DNA of 64,000 nucleotides from Marinifilaceae bacterium. GTDB taxonomy: Bacteria; Bacteroidota; Bacteroidia; Bacteroidales; Marinifilaceae. The stretch lies in contig JADGEF010000002.1 of assembly GCA_016744515.1 (NCBI GenBank), positions 35,389 through 99,388 of the forward strand. The letters run 5' to 3'. Positions 53,617 through 62,514 of the stretch are shown here, piece by piece; position 1 is the stretch's first letter, and every line of letters starts with the position of its first letter. The notes beneath the pieces were generated by a model. That model worked only from the letters and a program-made list of their open reading frames with translations. It had not been told where the DNA came from and did no database searches. The translations under genes and the position numbers were made by a program.

Positions 53617-54693
53617 TTAGGCTTCGTTTTTAATCAAAACTCTGATGTCTTTATATTTAAACCTATGAAGTGAACTTCCAATTTCAAAATCAATATTTAC
53701 GGAATCAGTAGGATAAATTAAATACCTTTCTCCAAAATCATTAATACTAGAACCTATATTTAATTCCATAGAATTCGGAGGTATAATTATAGTATTTCGG
53801 GATATATTTTTTATTACAATGCTATTTTCTGTAACTCTTAATTCTATTTCTTCAAAATTACGAACTTCATTTATATTCATCCATTCATAATTTATATTGC
53901 ACTGTATTAATTTTTTCAGCAATGTATCTGTGTTAAAAATATAGGGATTTCTGTCATAAATTGGTTTTTCACCTTCATGAGCATCACTTTGAAATCTTAT
54001 CCATGACGGATTTTCAAAACCAATCTCTAATTTAGATTTTATTTTGTCGTAAAAAACTCTTGATTTTTTTGAATTATCTTTATCGGTGTTCTTCCAATAA
54101 CCTTTAGTTTGAGCATAACCATTAATACACTTTGTTCCTCCACAATCTAATTCCTCATACTTACTTGTACCGCATCTAATGAATGTTTTTTTCTTCTTTC
54201 CTTCTTCTTTAAACTTGCAGTCAGTTTCTTCAAATTGTGAATAAACTCTTTCAAAGTGGGATAATAAATAATATTCGAAAGAACGACTTGAAAAAGCAAT
54301 ATTCACAAATTCCCCATTAACATCCTGTTCTGCTTCTTCAAAAGCTTCTTTTCTGGCAGGAAAATCATCATGGTCAAATACAACCCAAACTTCATTATAA
54401 GTATTATCTTGAAGTTCTCTTTTGCCCGTTTTAACCCAGTTAAGAGGTAATGGTGCACTAATTACTTCAATATCTACTTCGGTATGAGAAGGCACCTTTG
54501 TCAAACGCTTTTTTCTTTTTCTCTTGTGTGGAACTTCTTTTTTTAAATATTCATCCTCTTCTGACTTAGGTTCTGGAGAAATAGTATACTTTATATTAGA
54601 ATCTCCTTTTTCGTCGATAATTGATTGAAAAAAGTATGGTTCTGTTTTTTGACCTTCGCAAATTATAAGAACTGTTTCGTAACCATCTCTCAT
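53617..54693 (-). CDS. RloB-family protein (TOPRIM-like, AbiLii-type defence effector)
   Basis: 358 residues. The N-terminal VLIICEGQKTEPYFF with E13, and VVFDHDDF with D107/D109, give the E...DxD pattern of a TOPRIM-like fold seen in RloB proteins. It carries a Lys/Arg-rich insert near residues 50-65, a Cys-containing middle (CGTSKYEELDCGGTKCINGY) and a C-terminal ~70-residue beta-rich domain (NSIVIKNISRNTIIIPPNSM) that is not in the short RloB core as I know it. With the ATPase gene 3 bp upstream it forms an AbiL/RloAB-type phage-defence pair. Molecular action unknown. Confidence 0.83.
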   Translation of the reverse strand: MRDGYETVLIICEGQKTEPYFFQSIIDEKGDSNIKYTISPEPKSEEDEYLKKEVPHKRKRKKRLTKVPSHTEVDIEVISAPLPLNWVKTGKRELQDNTYNEVWVVFDHDDFPARKEAFEEAEQDVNGEFVNIAFSSRSFEYYLLSHFERVYSQFEETDCKFKEEGKKKKTFIRCGTSKYEELDCGGTKCINGYAQTKGYWKNTDKDNSKKSRVFYDKIKSKLEIGFENPSWIRFQSDAHEGEKPIYDRNPYIFNTDTLLKKLIQCNINYEWMNINEVRNFEEIELRVTENSIVIKNISRNTIIIPPNSMELNIGSSINDFGERYLIYPTDSVNIDFEIGSSLHRFKYKDIRVLIKNEA

Positions 54694-54696
54694 AGT

Positions 54697-55989
54697 CTAA
54701 AAAAGTTTCTCAATGGACTTAATGCTTGGAATAGCTCCAAATTTTCCTGCTAAATACCATCTTTCAAAAGGAGTATTTTCTCTTACATCAGAAAAGTCTT
54801 GTAAAGAAAACAAATCAGAAACTCCTTTTTCGTCTTTTTCAGCAAACCAGATTTGGTCTTTTCTAAACATTCTTCTATCTAACAAATTTGTATCATGACT
54901 AGTGAAAATGAGTTGAGAATTATTTGTGTTTATTCTTTCATTCTGAAAAAGAGAAATTAAAAGTTTTGCTAGGTATGGGTGTAAACTAGTATCAATTTCA
55001 TCCACAAAAATTGGAATTCCTTTTTCAATTGCTTTTAGCAATACTCCTCCTAAAACAAATAATGTTTTAGTTCCAGTTGACTCTTCTTCGAATGGTAAAG
55101 GTTCTTCTTTATGGTGTAATTTCTCTTTTTGATAAAAGTCATGAAGACTTGTTAAATTGTATTTAAAATCTCTTAAAATCTGACTTCTCAAATTCTCTGG
55201 GAATTTATCAGGAAAATTTATTTCATCATCATCCATTTTACTTACAACAACCTCATTTAAACCAGTATCCGAATGTTTGATTAAACTATTTAGTTTGCTA
55301 AGAAAATCTTTATTCTTATTTGCCTTTTCCTTGATTTCATTATTGTAAGTCGACAACATTCTTGAATTTGTTGCATTTACTACTTCAATATTCTGAAAGT
55401 AAAGAAATACATCACTAATTATTTCATCTGGAATATCGGTACCAAACTTTGAAAGTAGAGGTTGATTATGAAACAATTCTACTTTTTTATTTTTCGAGGG
55501 GCTACCTATAAATCCTATATGTTTTATGGCATCTTTATTTTCAGGAACTTCTCTTCTTAAGAGAGTTTTGCTTTTGTTATTTGGGTAATACTCAAGTAGC
55601 TCATATATTATATTTTTCTTGTCAAATATTAATTCGTAACGATATTTATCATCACCTTTGCCTATAAAGTCAATAGCAAATACTGTTGGATTCTCAGGCG
55701 ATTCATCATTAAATAAAAATGGGTCATAGGCATGAATATTGTCTCCAACTTTATTATTGTTTTTTACTATAAGCTTTAATACTTCATATAATCCTCTAAA
55801 CAAAGTACTTTTCCCTGATGCATTGGCACCAAAAATCGCAGCAGTTTTCAATAATCTAATCGAATCATTTTTTCCAATAACTAAATTAAAAAGATTATCG
55901 TCCTTGGATTTAGTAGGTTCTGCAATTAAAGAAAAATCAACTTTTTCTTTAAACGTTCTGTAATTCTGAAATTCGATGTTTAAAATCAT
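54697..55989 (-). CDS. AAA ATPase of the RloA/AbiLi type
   Basis: 430 residues from ATG 55987-55989 (MILNIEFQNYRTFKEKVDFS); seven extra codons upstream are possible. Walker A FGANASGKSTLF near residue 55, ABC-like signature STGTKTLFVLGG, Walker B IPIFVDEIDTSLHPYL, and H-loop LIFTSHDTNLLD make an OLD/SMC-like ATPase, and AAA_15/21-type ATPases pair with RloB. It probably senses infection and activates RloB. The two genes are separated by only 3 bp, so they are co-translated. Confidence 0.88.
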   Translation of the reverse strand: MILNIEFQNYRTFKEKVDFSLIAEPTKSKDDNLFNLVIGKNDSIRLLKTAAIFGANASGKSTLFRGLYEVLKLIVKNNNKVGDNIHAYDPFLFNDESPENPTVFAIDFIGKGDDKYRYELIFDKKNIIYELLEYYPNNKSKTLLRREVPENKDAIKHIGFIGSPSKNKKVELFHNQPLLSKFGTDIPDEIISDVFLYFQNIEVVNATNSRMLSTYNNEIKEKANKNKDFLSKLNSLIKHSDTGLNEVVVSKMDDDEINFPDKFPENLRSQILRDFKYNLTSLHDFYQKEKLHHKEEPLPFEEESTGTKTLFVLGGVLLKAIEKGIPIFVDEIDTSLHPYLAKLLISLFQNERINTNNSQLIFTSHDTNLLDRRMFRKDQIWFAEKDEKGVSDLFSLQDFSDVRENTPFERWYLAGKFGAIPSIKSIEKLF

Positions 55990-56168
55990 ATTCTTGTATG
56001 TTTTATGCAAAAATAGGTATTAAATTTATAAATACAGATTTTAAATTCAAAATATTGCAATTTAAACGAATACTTATTTCGTATACTCTGATTTGGGGAA
56101 TAAAGCACAACAAGCAGGTAAAACGCAATTCCCTTTCACATCACTTATCGCTTTGTTTATTATCATCC

Positions 56169-56202
56169 AAAAACAAAGGGCTTCACCTTTGTGAAACCCT
56201 TA
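56169..56202 (-). terminator. Terminator of the DUF6261 gene
   Basis: Stem aagggcttcac/gtgaaaccctt (one mismatch) at 56176-56200; on the minus strand it is followed by a T-rich run (plus-strand aaaaacaaa). It lies 12 bp after the DUF6261 stop. Confidence 0.65.
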
Positions 56203-56212
56203 TTCTATCGGT

Positions 56213-56941
56213 TTAAGCCAATTCGCTGTCTGGTTCGCCTGTTTTGCGGCGGCGTTTTACCAATTCGTTATTGGTATCGACTAGCTCGGCAATCGTTTTA
56301 GTGGTCGCTTCGTAAATTTCAGGCTTTACCATTGCCATGGTGTTCATATAAGCCATTAAATTGCCATTAAACTCTGCGATCATTTCTTTCTTCAACTTGC
56401 TAGCCGAAGCTAAATCTTTCTTCACGCTTTCGCCTTCGGCCTGTTGCACGGCTAGGTTTTCGAAATCTTTTTGAGCCCCAGTTAAAGCTGCAATGATTTC
56501 AGCCACGCCTTGCAATTTCGCAATAGCTATTAAAATATCAGCTTGGCTAAGGTCGGTTAGTAAGGAATCGATATCTGATGATTCTTCGGCATAATCTTCG
56601 TTTATAATACCCAAGCCATACTGCACCATAATGCTGTATACAAGCAAAGCTGCTTCTTTAATATCCGCAATAGGAATATGCGTATAGCCCTCAACCAACT
56701 TAAAAAAAGATCTAACTTGAGTGTCGCGCAGCTCGTCTTTCTCTGCCATCTGCGAATAGGCTTTCAGACGTCTAACTGCTAAATTTAGTGTGGTGCTTTT
56801 CGCTTTTGTGCTGATGAGTACAGGCGTCAGATAGTTGTCTGCACTCCAATCGCTCTTTGCAAAAGTTGTTAGCATGAGTGTAAATAATGCATTCGTGTCG
56901 CCATTGCGGCTACTTGCTGAAATTTTCTTAATTAATGCCAT
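56213..56941 (-). CDS. DUF6261 family protein
   Basis: 242 residues, all helical by composition, no signal peptide or membrane segment. The pattern ALIKKISASSRNGDTNALFT and the tail with VDTNNELVKRRRKTG match DUF6261, a Bacteroidota family of unknown function that is often multicopy. The G+C and codon look differs somewhat from the surrounding genes (more GCC/GGC-rich words). Five palindrome-bearing 41-bp repeats lie 80 bp upstream on its 5' side. It adjoins the RloA/RloB pair and may be part of the same insert. Confidence 0.75.
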   Translation of the reverse strand: MALIKKISASSRNGDTNALFTLMLTTFAKSDWSADNYLTPVLISTKAKSTTLNLAVRRLKAYSQMAEKDELRDTQVRSFFKLVEGYTHIPIADIKEAALLVYSIMVQYGLGIINEDYAEESSDIDSLLTDLSQADILIAIAKLQGVAEIIAALTGAQKDFENLAVQQAEGESVKKDLASASKLKKEMIAEFNGNLMAYMNTMAMVKPEIYEATTKTIAELVDTNNELVKRRRKTGEPDSELA

Positions 56942-57029
56942 TAGGTCGGAATTTTTAAGTGTTAATATTTATTGATTATTCAAATTCTATTTTTAGTTTG
57001 CAAATTTTGTTATTTCAAAAAGTCATTTT

Positions 57030-57218
57030 TTTGCTTTGCCAACTTGGCATTCGTTAAAAAAGTAGTTTTTTGGGCTTTGCCAACTTGGCATTCGTTAAAA
57101 AAGTAGTTTTTCGGGCTTTGCCAACTTGGCATTCACTAAAAAAGTAGTTTTTCAGGCTTTGCCATCTTGGCATTCGTTAAAAAAGCAATTTTTCAAGCTT
57201 TACAGTTTTGGCATGCAC
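57030..57218. repeat. Five tandem 41-bp repeats, each with a TGCCAA-c-TTGGCA palindrome
   Basis: Units start at 57033, 57074, 57115, 57156 and 57197, exactly 41 bp apart: GCTTTGCCAACTTGGCATTC followed by GTTAAAAAAGTAGTTTTTCG-like spacer. The first three units keep the perfect 13-bp palindrome tgccaacttggca; unit 4 has tgccatcttggca and unit 5 a degenerate form. The array lies upstream of the DUF6261 gene. The rest of the gap 56942-57575 holds no gene. Confidence 0.92.
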
Positions 57219-57522
57219 GCAAAGTCGCCTAGTTGCGGTCACTATCCGTTTAAACAGGACTTATTTATCTTTGTTTTTTGTGAAAATGTAAATAAAGGTA
57301 GGATTTTTTTTTGTTCATCAAAATCATAATCAATAAATTATGCTCCTAATCAATCATTAATGCTTATCTCCAATAGTTCGATAAGGCTTTGTTTTGTGTT
57401 GATAATGAGAGCTTTTATAAACCGATGGTTATGACTTAAAGTCTAAACGACCAAACGAAGTGAGATTATGAACGCTATTTAAATATTATCGGTGAATTGA
57501 ATGAGCACTAATAGCAAGAGCA

Positions 57523-57550
57523 TAAAAAAAGCCCAACCGAAGTTGAACTT
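57523..57550 (-). terminator. Terminator of the hydroxyacyl-CoA dehydrogenase transcript
   Basis: On the minus strand a 9-bp stem with two G-U pairs and a TTCG tetraloop (plus-strand 57529-57537 with 57542-57550) is followed by seven or eight T residues. It lies 26 bp after the stop codon at 57576. Confidence 0.85.
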
Positions 57551-57575
57551 TATCATATCTATAATAAGAATAATC

Positions 57576-58907
57576 TTATTCAAAATAGTTGTTTACTGGA
57601 CCATAAGAATGATAGAAACCAGTTTCCATCACTTTATTTACAGCATTTGTATCAGCTGCAACGCCACCATCAACTAATAATTGTCCGATAGCTTTTGATT
57701 TAAGACCATAAGCAACAGCCAATTTTGATGCAGAACTTGTCAATGTTTTCAACTCGTTGAAGAATGGAGATAGAATTGCTTCTCTCTCTCTTTCGCGAAT
57801 TACAGTTTTCCAATTCAATTTTACCGATGGTTGTGGTAAAAAATAATCTGCATTAGCTGTCTTTACATCAGCAATTGCCTTATAGGCTTTTGCTTGCATA
57901 TCGTAAACAGATACGATCTTACCTTTCTCATACTGAAAGAAACCATCTTTTTGAGAACCATCAGAATACTGACCGCCAGTAACACCTAAGTCTATATATT
58001 GGGTCAAAATTTCGTGAGACAATTTTTCTTGTGGAAAAGCAGCCTGCATACTTTTAAGAATAAAGCACATCACATCTATCCCCACATAATCCATCAATTG
58101 GTAGATACCCATTGGACGAAGCAATAGATCACGACTTACCGTATCGACACGGTAAATAGCATCGACCAAGTTAATCTCGCTTGTCATACCTTTAGCTTGA
58201 TCCAAAGCAAATAAGGCATCGCGCATAAAATGACCATTACCAATGAATCCGGCTACATCGCTAGAATAAACAACAATCTTTCTCATAGATTTCGCTAATT
58301 CTTCGGATAACTTAATCAAATCAGGGTTGATATTTTCAACTGGAATAACTTCAAGTAACTTCTGAATTACTGGTGGGTTATAGAAATGGAAACCAACGAT
58401 ATCACCATTCAAACCTGCCTCTTTATCAATCTCTCCCAAAGGAATTGATGATGTATTACTTAAGAACCAAGTATCAGGATTGTTTTGCTTAATCTGTGAA
58501 AATAATTTTACTTTTAAGCTTTTATCTTCTTTAATAGCTTCGAAAACAAGTTGAGAATCGTAAGCGGTTTCGATACGTGTGCTAGTTTTAATCATAGCCA
58601 TCACATCGTCAGCATAGGCATTAATTACTTGCTCATTCTCTACTAATTCAGCAGAATCTTTATACCATTCTCTTAATTCAACAATATTTTTCTCACCAGA
58701 TTTAAGAAGTTGAGATCTTAAATATTTTAATAAGCCTTCTAATCCCTCAGGTGAAACATCAATCGCATTAATCACAAAATTCTCTTCACGCTTAGCACCA
58801 ATTTTAAGTTTCCCTACTTCTAATGCTAAAAGAGCCATTATACCGCTACCCATTTTACCAGCAGCACCTAACAGGCTAATATTTGTATACTTATTTATGT
58901 AGTTCAT
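57576..58907 (-). CDS. 3-hydroxyacyl-CoA dehydrogenase family protein
   Basis: 443 residues. N-terminal NAD-binding motif ISLLGAAGKMGSGIMALLAL (near residue 12), then ELV-type catalytic region QLVFEAIKEDKSLKVKLFSQ, FLSNTSSIPLGEIDKEAG and VGFHFYNPPVIQKLLEVIP (catalytic His/Glu region), and a C-terminal helical domain (GFIGNGHFMRDALFALD). Longer than the ~280-aa HbdA type. It acts on 3-hydroxyacyl-CoA, reducing or oxidising with NAD(H). Downstream partner of the crotonase gene (48 bp apart). Confidence 0.9.
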   Translation of the reverse strand: MNYINKYTNISLLGAAGKMGSGIMALLALEVGKLKIGAKREENFVINAIDVSPEGLEGLLKYLRSQLLKSGEKNIVELREWYKDSAELVENEQVINAYADDVMAMIKTSTRIETAYDSQLVFEAIKEDKSLKVKLFSQIKQNNPDTWFLSNTSSIPLGEIDKEAGLNGDIVGFHFYNPPVIQKLLEVIPVENINPDLIKLSEELAKSMRKIVVYSSDVAGFIGNGHFMRDALFALDQAKGMTSEINLVDAIYRVDTVSRDLLLRPMGIYQLMDYVGIDVMCFILKSMQAAFPQEKLSHEILTQYIDLGVTGGQYSDGSQKDGFFQYEKGKIVSVYDMQAKAYKAIADVKTANADYFLPQPSVKLNWKTVIREREREAILSPFFNELKTLTSSASKLAVAYGLKSKAIGQLLVDGGVAADTNAVNKVMETGFYHSYGPVNNYFE

Positions 58908-58955
58908 TTTGTTATTTGATTTTAAGTTTGATTTTTAAATCTAGAAATCTTACGA

Positions 58956-59735
58956 TTATTTCCAATTAGGTTTACGTTTCTCAATAAATGCGTTAACGCC
59001 TTCGATTCTCTCAGTCTGCTTTTCATCAAATAGGTTCCCGAACTCTCTTGATTCCATTGCTTCAGCATCAGTACGAGTCATTTCTTTTCCTTCACGTAAA
59101 ACGGTTTTTAACAATCGAAGAGCATTCGGACTATTTTTAGCAATTTTCTTAGCCATATCAATTGCATTATCGAGAACCTGATCAGCATCAGCCAATTTTT
59201 GAACCAATCCCAAATCATAAGCTTCGGTTGCCTTTACACCACCAGCCGTCATCATTAAATAGATGGCATGACCTAGACCAACTTGTTTCAATGCCTCAAC
59301 TGTTCCGTTGAATCCAGGTATTAATCCTAAAGATGATTCTGGTAATCCAAGTCGGGTATCTTTATTTGCGATTCGAATATCACAAGCCAATGCCAATTCT
59401 AAACCTCCACCAAGAGCAAAACCATTGATAGCTGCAATAACAGGAATAGGCAATTGAGCGATGTTCCGGAAAACAGACTTCCCTTTCTCAGAAAAATCAT
59501 AGCCTTCCTGAACAGTCATATCCTGGAAAGCTTTAATATCTGCACCTGCAACAAAAGCTTTTCCTGCACCAGTAATAATTAACACTCTAACATTGCTTGA
59601 CTGTTTAAACGAATCAATAAAAGACTGCAATTCGTCAAAGACTTCATTATTAAGAGCGTTTAAAGCATTCGGACGGTTTAGAGTCAGAATACCAACTTCA
59701 TCTCTTTCTTCATAAATCAGATAAGAAAAATTCAT
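58956..59735 (-). CDS. Enoyl-CoA hydratase (crotonase family)
   Basis: 259 residues. VGILTLNRPNALNALNNEVF, VLIITGAGKAFVAGADIKAF (first oxyanion loop, near residue 55-70), PVIAAINGFALGGGLELALA, and RLGLPESSLGLIPGFNGTVE with the catalytic Glu pair. It hydrates crotonyl-CoA-type substrates. First gene of the segment crotonase-HCDH, which is separated from thiolase and acyl-CoA dehydrogenase only by the RloAB/DUF6261 insert. Confidence 0.93.
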   Translation of the reverse strand: MNFSYLIYEERDEVGILTLNRPNALNALNNEVFDELQSFIDSFKQSSNVRVLIITGAGKAFVAGADIKAFQDMTVQEGYDFSEKGKSVFRNIAQLPIPVIAAINGFALGGGLELALACDIRIANKDTRLGLPESSLGLIPGFNGTVEALKQVGLGHAIYLMMTAGGVKATEAYDLGLVQKLADADQVLDNAIDMAKKIAKNSPNALRLLKTVLREGKEMTRTDAEAMESREFGNLFDEKQTERIEGVNAFIEKRKPNWK

Positions 59736-60099
59736 AAAATTCAGTTGTATAAATATTTGGTGTAATTTAATTTATTAATCATTACGAAGATGACAAGATT
59801 AACTTAGTGCTAAACTCATAGTATTATGACTTCGCAAACCTTTGCATTTAAGGACATAAAAATAGAAAAAAAAGTGACTTGTTGAATAAAATAACCAAGA
59901 GAATACATAAATGACACAATACCCTGACTAAGAGATTATTTACTTATCAACACTTAAAAAAGTGGTAACTATTCAGGCAACATAGCTCTAGCCTTGATAT
60001 CATATATCATTCCGTAACATATTACATTGTTAATTACTTCTTGATAACTATCATCTATCTTTTATTATACATCTTAAATTTAATTCTACATTTACTAAT
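59736..60099. other. Gene-free divergent intergenic region
   Basis: Lies between the crotonase gene (-) and the riboswitch/nrdDG (+) and must hold both promoters. I see no ORF, clear operator or well-spaced TTTG/TAnnTTTG pair. Confidence 0.6.
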
Positions 60100-60322
60100 G
60101 CAAATTTGATTCAGGGAATACTGTTAAAATCAGTAGCTGTCCCCGCAGCCGTAAATTGCAAACACGTTTTACTACTAATATGCCACTGTGCACCCAAGGT
60201 GAATGGGAAGGCTAAGTAAAATGCAATAAGCCGGAATACCTGTCAGTTTTGTACACAATTCGTAGCTTTCGGGAGAAAAAGCTTAGGAAACATTCTGCTT
60301 TCTTATACTCGCCCCTAGCTAC
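60100..60322 (+). promoter_or_regulatory. Cobalamin riboswitch with downstream expression platform
   Basis: The conserved aptamer words appear in order: CAGGGAATACTG (60112), GCTGTCCCCGCAGCCGTAA (60136), TGCCACTGTG (60181), GGGAAGGC (60205) and the B12 box AGCCGGAATACCTGTCAG (60229-60246). After it, 60262-60275 (gtagct...gggag) can pair with 60308-60322 (ctcgccc...agctac), a candidate expression platform ending 30 bp before the nrdD start codon. It should lower nrdDG expression when adenosylcobalamin is present. Aptamer recognised from motifs; folding not computed. Confidence 0.93.
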
Positions 60323-60351
60323 CATTAATTATTTAATTTAAAATTTCAGTC

Positions 60352-62514
60352 ATGAAACAAATTAATGGTGCTATTAAAACAGTACAAAAACGCGATGGAA
60401 GAATCGTCGCATTCGAATCTGAAAAAATCAGCTTTGCTGTATTCAAAGCCCTTCGTGCTGTTGGTTTACCCAACCGAACTTTAGCCGATCAAATCACAGA
60501 AAATGTCATTTCAAAATTTAACAATGAGTCAGCCAATGTAGAAGCCATTCAGGATGCTGTAGAATTTGAACTTTTCGAACAAAAAGAATATCAAGCTGCC
60601 AAAGCTTATATTATCTACAGAAAACAACACGAAGGTATTAGAAATGTAAAAGAGCTCTTTTCAAATATCGATATTATCGACGATTATTTGAATAATAACG
60701 ATTGGCGTATCAAAGAGAGTGCTAACTCATCTTATTCTCTTCAAGGTATGAACCAACACATTTCGACTATTATCAGTTCACAGTATTGGTTAAATCAGAT
60801 TTATCCAAGCGAAATTGGCCAAGCACATAAGCAAGGTAAATTACACATTCACGATTTAGGCTTTGTAAGTGTATATTGTGTTGGTTGGGATTTACAGGAA
60901 CTAATACACGTTGGTTTTAAAGGCGTTCCTGGTAAAATTGAGAGTAAACCTGCAAAACACCTAAGAACTTTGCTTGGGCAGATTGTCAATTTCTTTTATA
61001 CCATGCAGGGAGAAGCTGCGGGCGCTCAGGCCTTCTCTAACTTTGACACTTACCTTGCTCCTTTTATTCGTCACGATAATTTATCGTACAGAGAAGTTAA
61101 ACAAGCCTTACAAGAGTTCTTATTCAATATGAATGTTCCAACTCGCGTAGGTTTTCAAACACCTTTTACAAATATTACTCTCGATTTGGAAATCCCTAAT
61201 AACATGAAAGACACTGCCGTGATTATTGGCGGCGAAATTCATGAAACAACTTATGGGGAGTATCAGCACGAGATGAATATTTTCAATAAAGCTTTCGCTG
61301 AAGTAATGACAGAAGGTGATGCATGTGGACGTATCTTCTCATTCCCAATTCCAACCTATAATATCACGAAGGATTTTGATTGGAATAATGAATACCGCCA
61401 ACCAATTTGGGAAATGACAGCAAAATATGGAATTCCTTATTTCTCGAATTTTGTTAACTCCGATATGTCTCCCGACGATGTACGCTCCATGTGTTGTCGT
61501 TTACGTCTGGATACAACCCAGCTAAAATCAAGAGGAGGAGGTTTATTTGGGGCAAATCCACTAACAGGTTCTGTTGGAGTCGTAACTCTTAATTTACCTC
61601 GATTAGCTTACGAAGCTAAAAATGAAGCTGAACTATTGCAACGAATTGAGAAGTTGATGGTTTTAGCCAAAGATAGTCTGGAGATAAAACGAAAAGTTAT
61701 TGAGAAACTTACAGAAAATGGTCTTTATCCCTACTCTAAGTTCTACTTACGCCATATAAGAGAGAAAAATGGTGCTTTTTGGGACAATCACTTCTCTACT
61801 ATTGGAATTGTTGGAATGAATGAATTGTTATTAAACTTTATGGGAACCGATATTACAAGCAAAGAAGGTAACGTCTTTGCTGAACGTATTATGGACTTTA
61901 TGCGTGATAAACTTCAGGAGTTTCAGGAAGAAACAGGCCATATCTATAATTTAGAAGCGACTCCTGCCGAAGGTACTACTTATCGACTAGCCAAACTTGA
62001 TAAAAAAGATTTCCCAGATATTATTGTTGCTAATGAAAAACAAGTTAAAGAGAAAGGTGCAGCTCCTTATTACACAAATTCAACTCAGCTTCCAGTAGGC
62101 TTTACCGATGATATTTTTGAGGCTCTTGAGCTACAAGACAATCTACAAACTAAATATACTGGTGGTACCGTATTCCATACTTTTGTAGGTGAAAATCAGT
62201 TGCCTCCAGAATCTGTCAAGAAGCTAGCAAAAATGATTTGTGAGAACTTCAAGCTCCCTTATTTTACACTATCTCCTACATTTAGTATTTGCCCAGAACA
62301 TGGTTATATCTATGGCGAACACAAAACTTGTCCTAAATGTGAGGCAGAAGGGAAAACAAATGTTTGTGAAGTCTATTCTCGAATAGTTGGCTACCTGCGT
62401 CCTGTTGATCAGTGGAATGATGGGAAACGTGCCGAGTATAGTGACAGAAAACTTTTTGATAAAAAAATTCATGCTCCCGAAATGGAAATTGAACTAATAG
62501 AATCTAGTAATTAA
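60352..62514 (+). CDS. nrdD: Anaerobic ribonucleoside-triphosphate reductase (class III)
   Basis: 720 residues. N-terminal ATP-cone (TVQKRDGRIVAFESEKISFA), catalytic barrel with KLHIHDLGFVSVYCVGWDLQ and CCRLRLDTTQLKSRGGGLFG, a zinc site CPEHGYIYGEHKTCPKCEAE near residue 645, and the glycyl-radical loop RIVGYLRPVDQWNDGK with the radical Gly near residue 680. It makes deoxyribonucleotides without oxygen or B12. It overlaps nrdG by 1 bp and is controlled by the upstream cobalamin riboswitch. Confidence 0.97.
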   Translation: MKQINGAIKTVQKRDGRIVAFESEKISFAVFKALRAVGLPNRTLADQITENVISKFNNESANVEAIQDAVEFELFEQKEYQAAKAYIIYRKQHEGIRNVKELFSNIDIIDDYLNNNDWRIKESANSSYSLQGMNQHISTIISSQYWLNQIYPSEIGQAHKQGKLHIHDLGFVSVYCVGWDLQELIHVGFKGVPGKIESKPAKHLRTLLGQIVNFFYTMQGEAAGAQAFSNFDTYLAPFIRHDNLSYREVKQALQEFLFNMNVPTRVGFQTPFTNITLDLEIPNNMKDTAVIIGGEIHETTYGEYQHEMNIFNKAFAEVMTEGDACGRIFSFPIPTYNITKDFDWNNEYRQPIWEMTAKYGIPYFSNFVNSDMSPDDVRSMCCRLRLDTTQLKSRGGGLFGANPLTGSVGVVTLNLPRLAYEAKNEAELLQRIEKLMVLAKDSLEIKRKVIEKLTENGLYPYSKFYLRHIREKNGAFWDNHFSTIGIVGMNELLLNFMGTDITSKEGNVFAERIMDFMRDKLQEFQEETGHIYNLEATPAEGTTYRLAKLDKKDFPDIIVANEKQVKEKGAAPYYTNSTQLPVGFTDDIFEALELQDNLQTKYTGGTVFHTFVGENQLPPESVKKLAKMICENFKLPYFTLSPTFSICPEHGYIYGEHKTCPKCEAEGKTNVCEVYSRIVGYLRPVDQWNDGKRAEYSDRKLFDKKIHAPEMEIELIESSN

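Noticed and set aside
57030..57218. The 41-bp repeats as a CRISPR array
   Set aside because: Repeats are directly contiguous without unique spacers, and no cas gene is near.
57126..57329. 67-codon ORF across the 41-bp repeats
   Set aside because: Its translation is just the repeat unit read through, then unrelated text.
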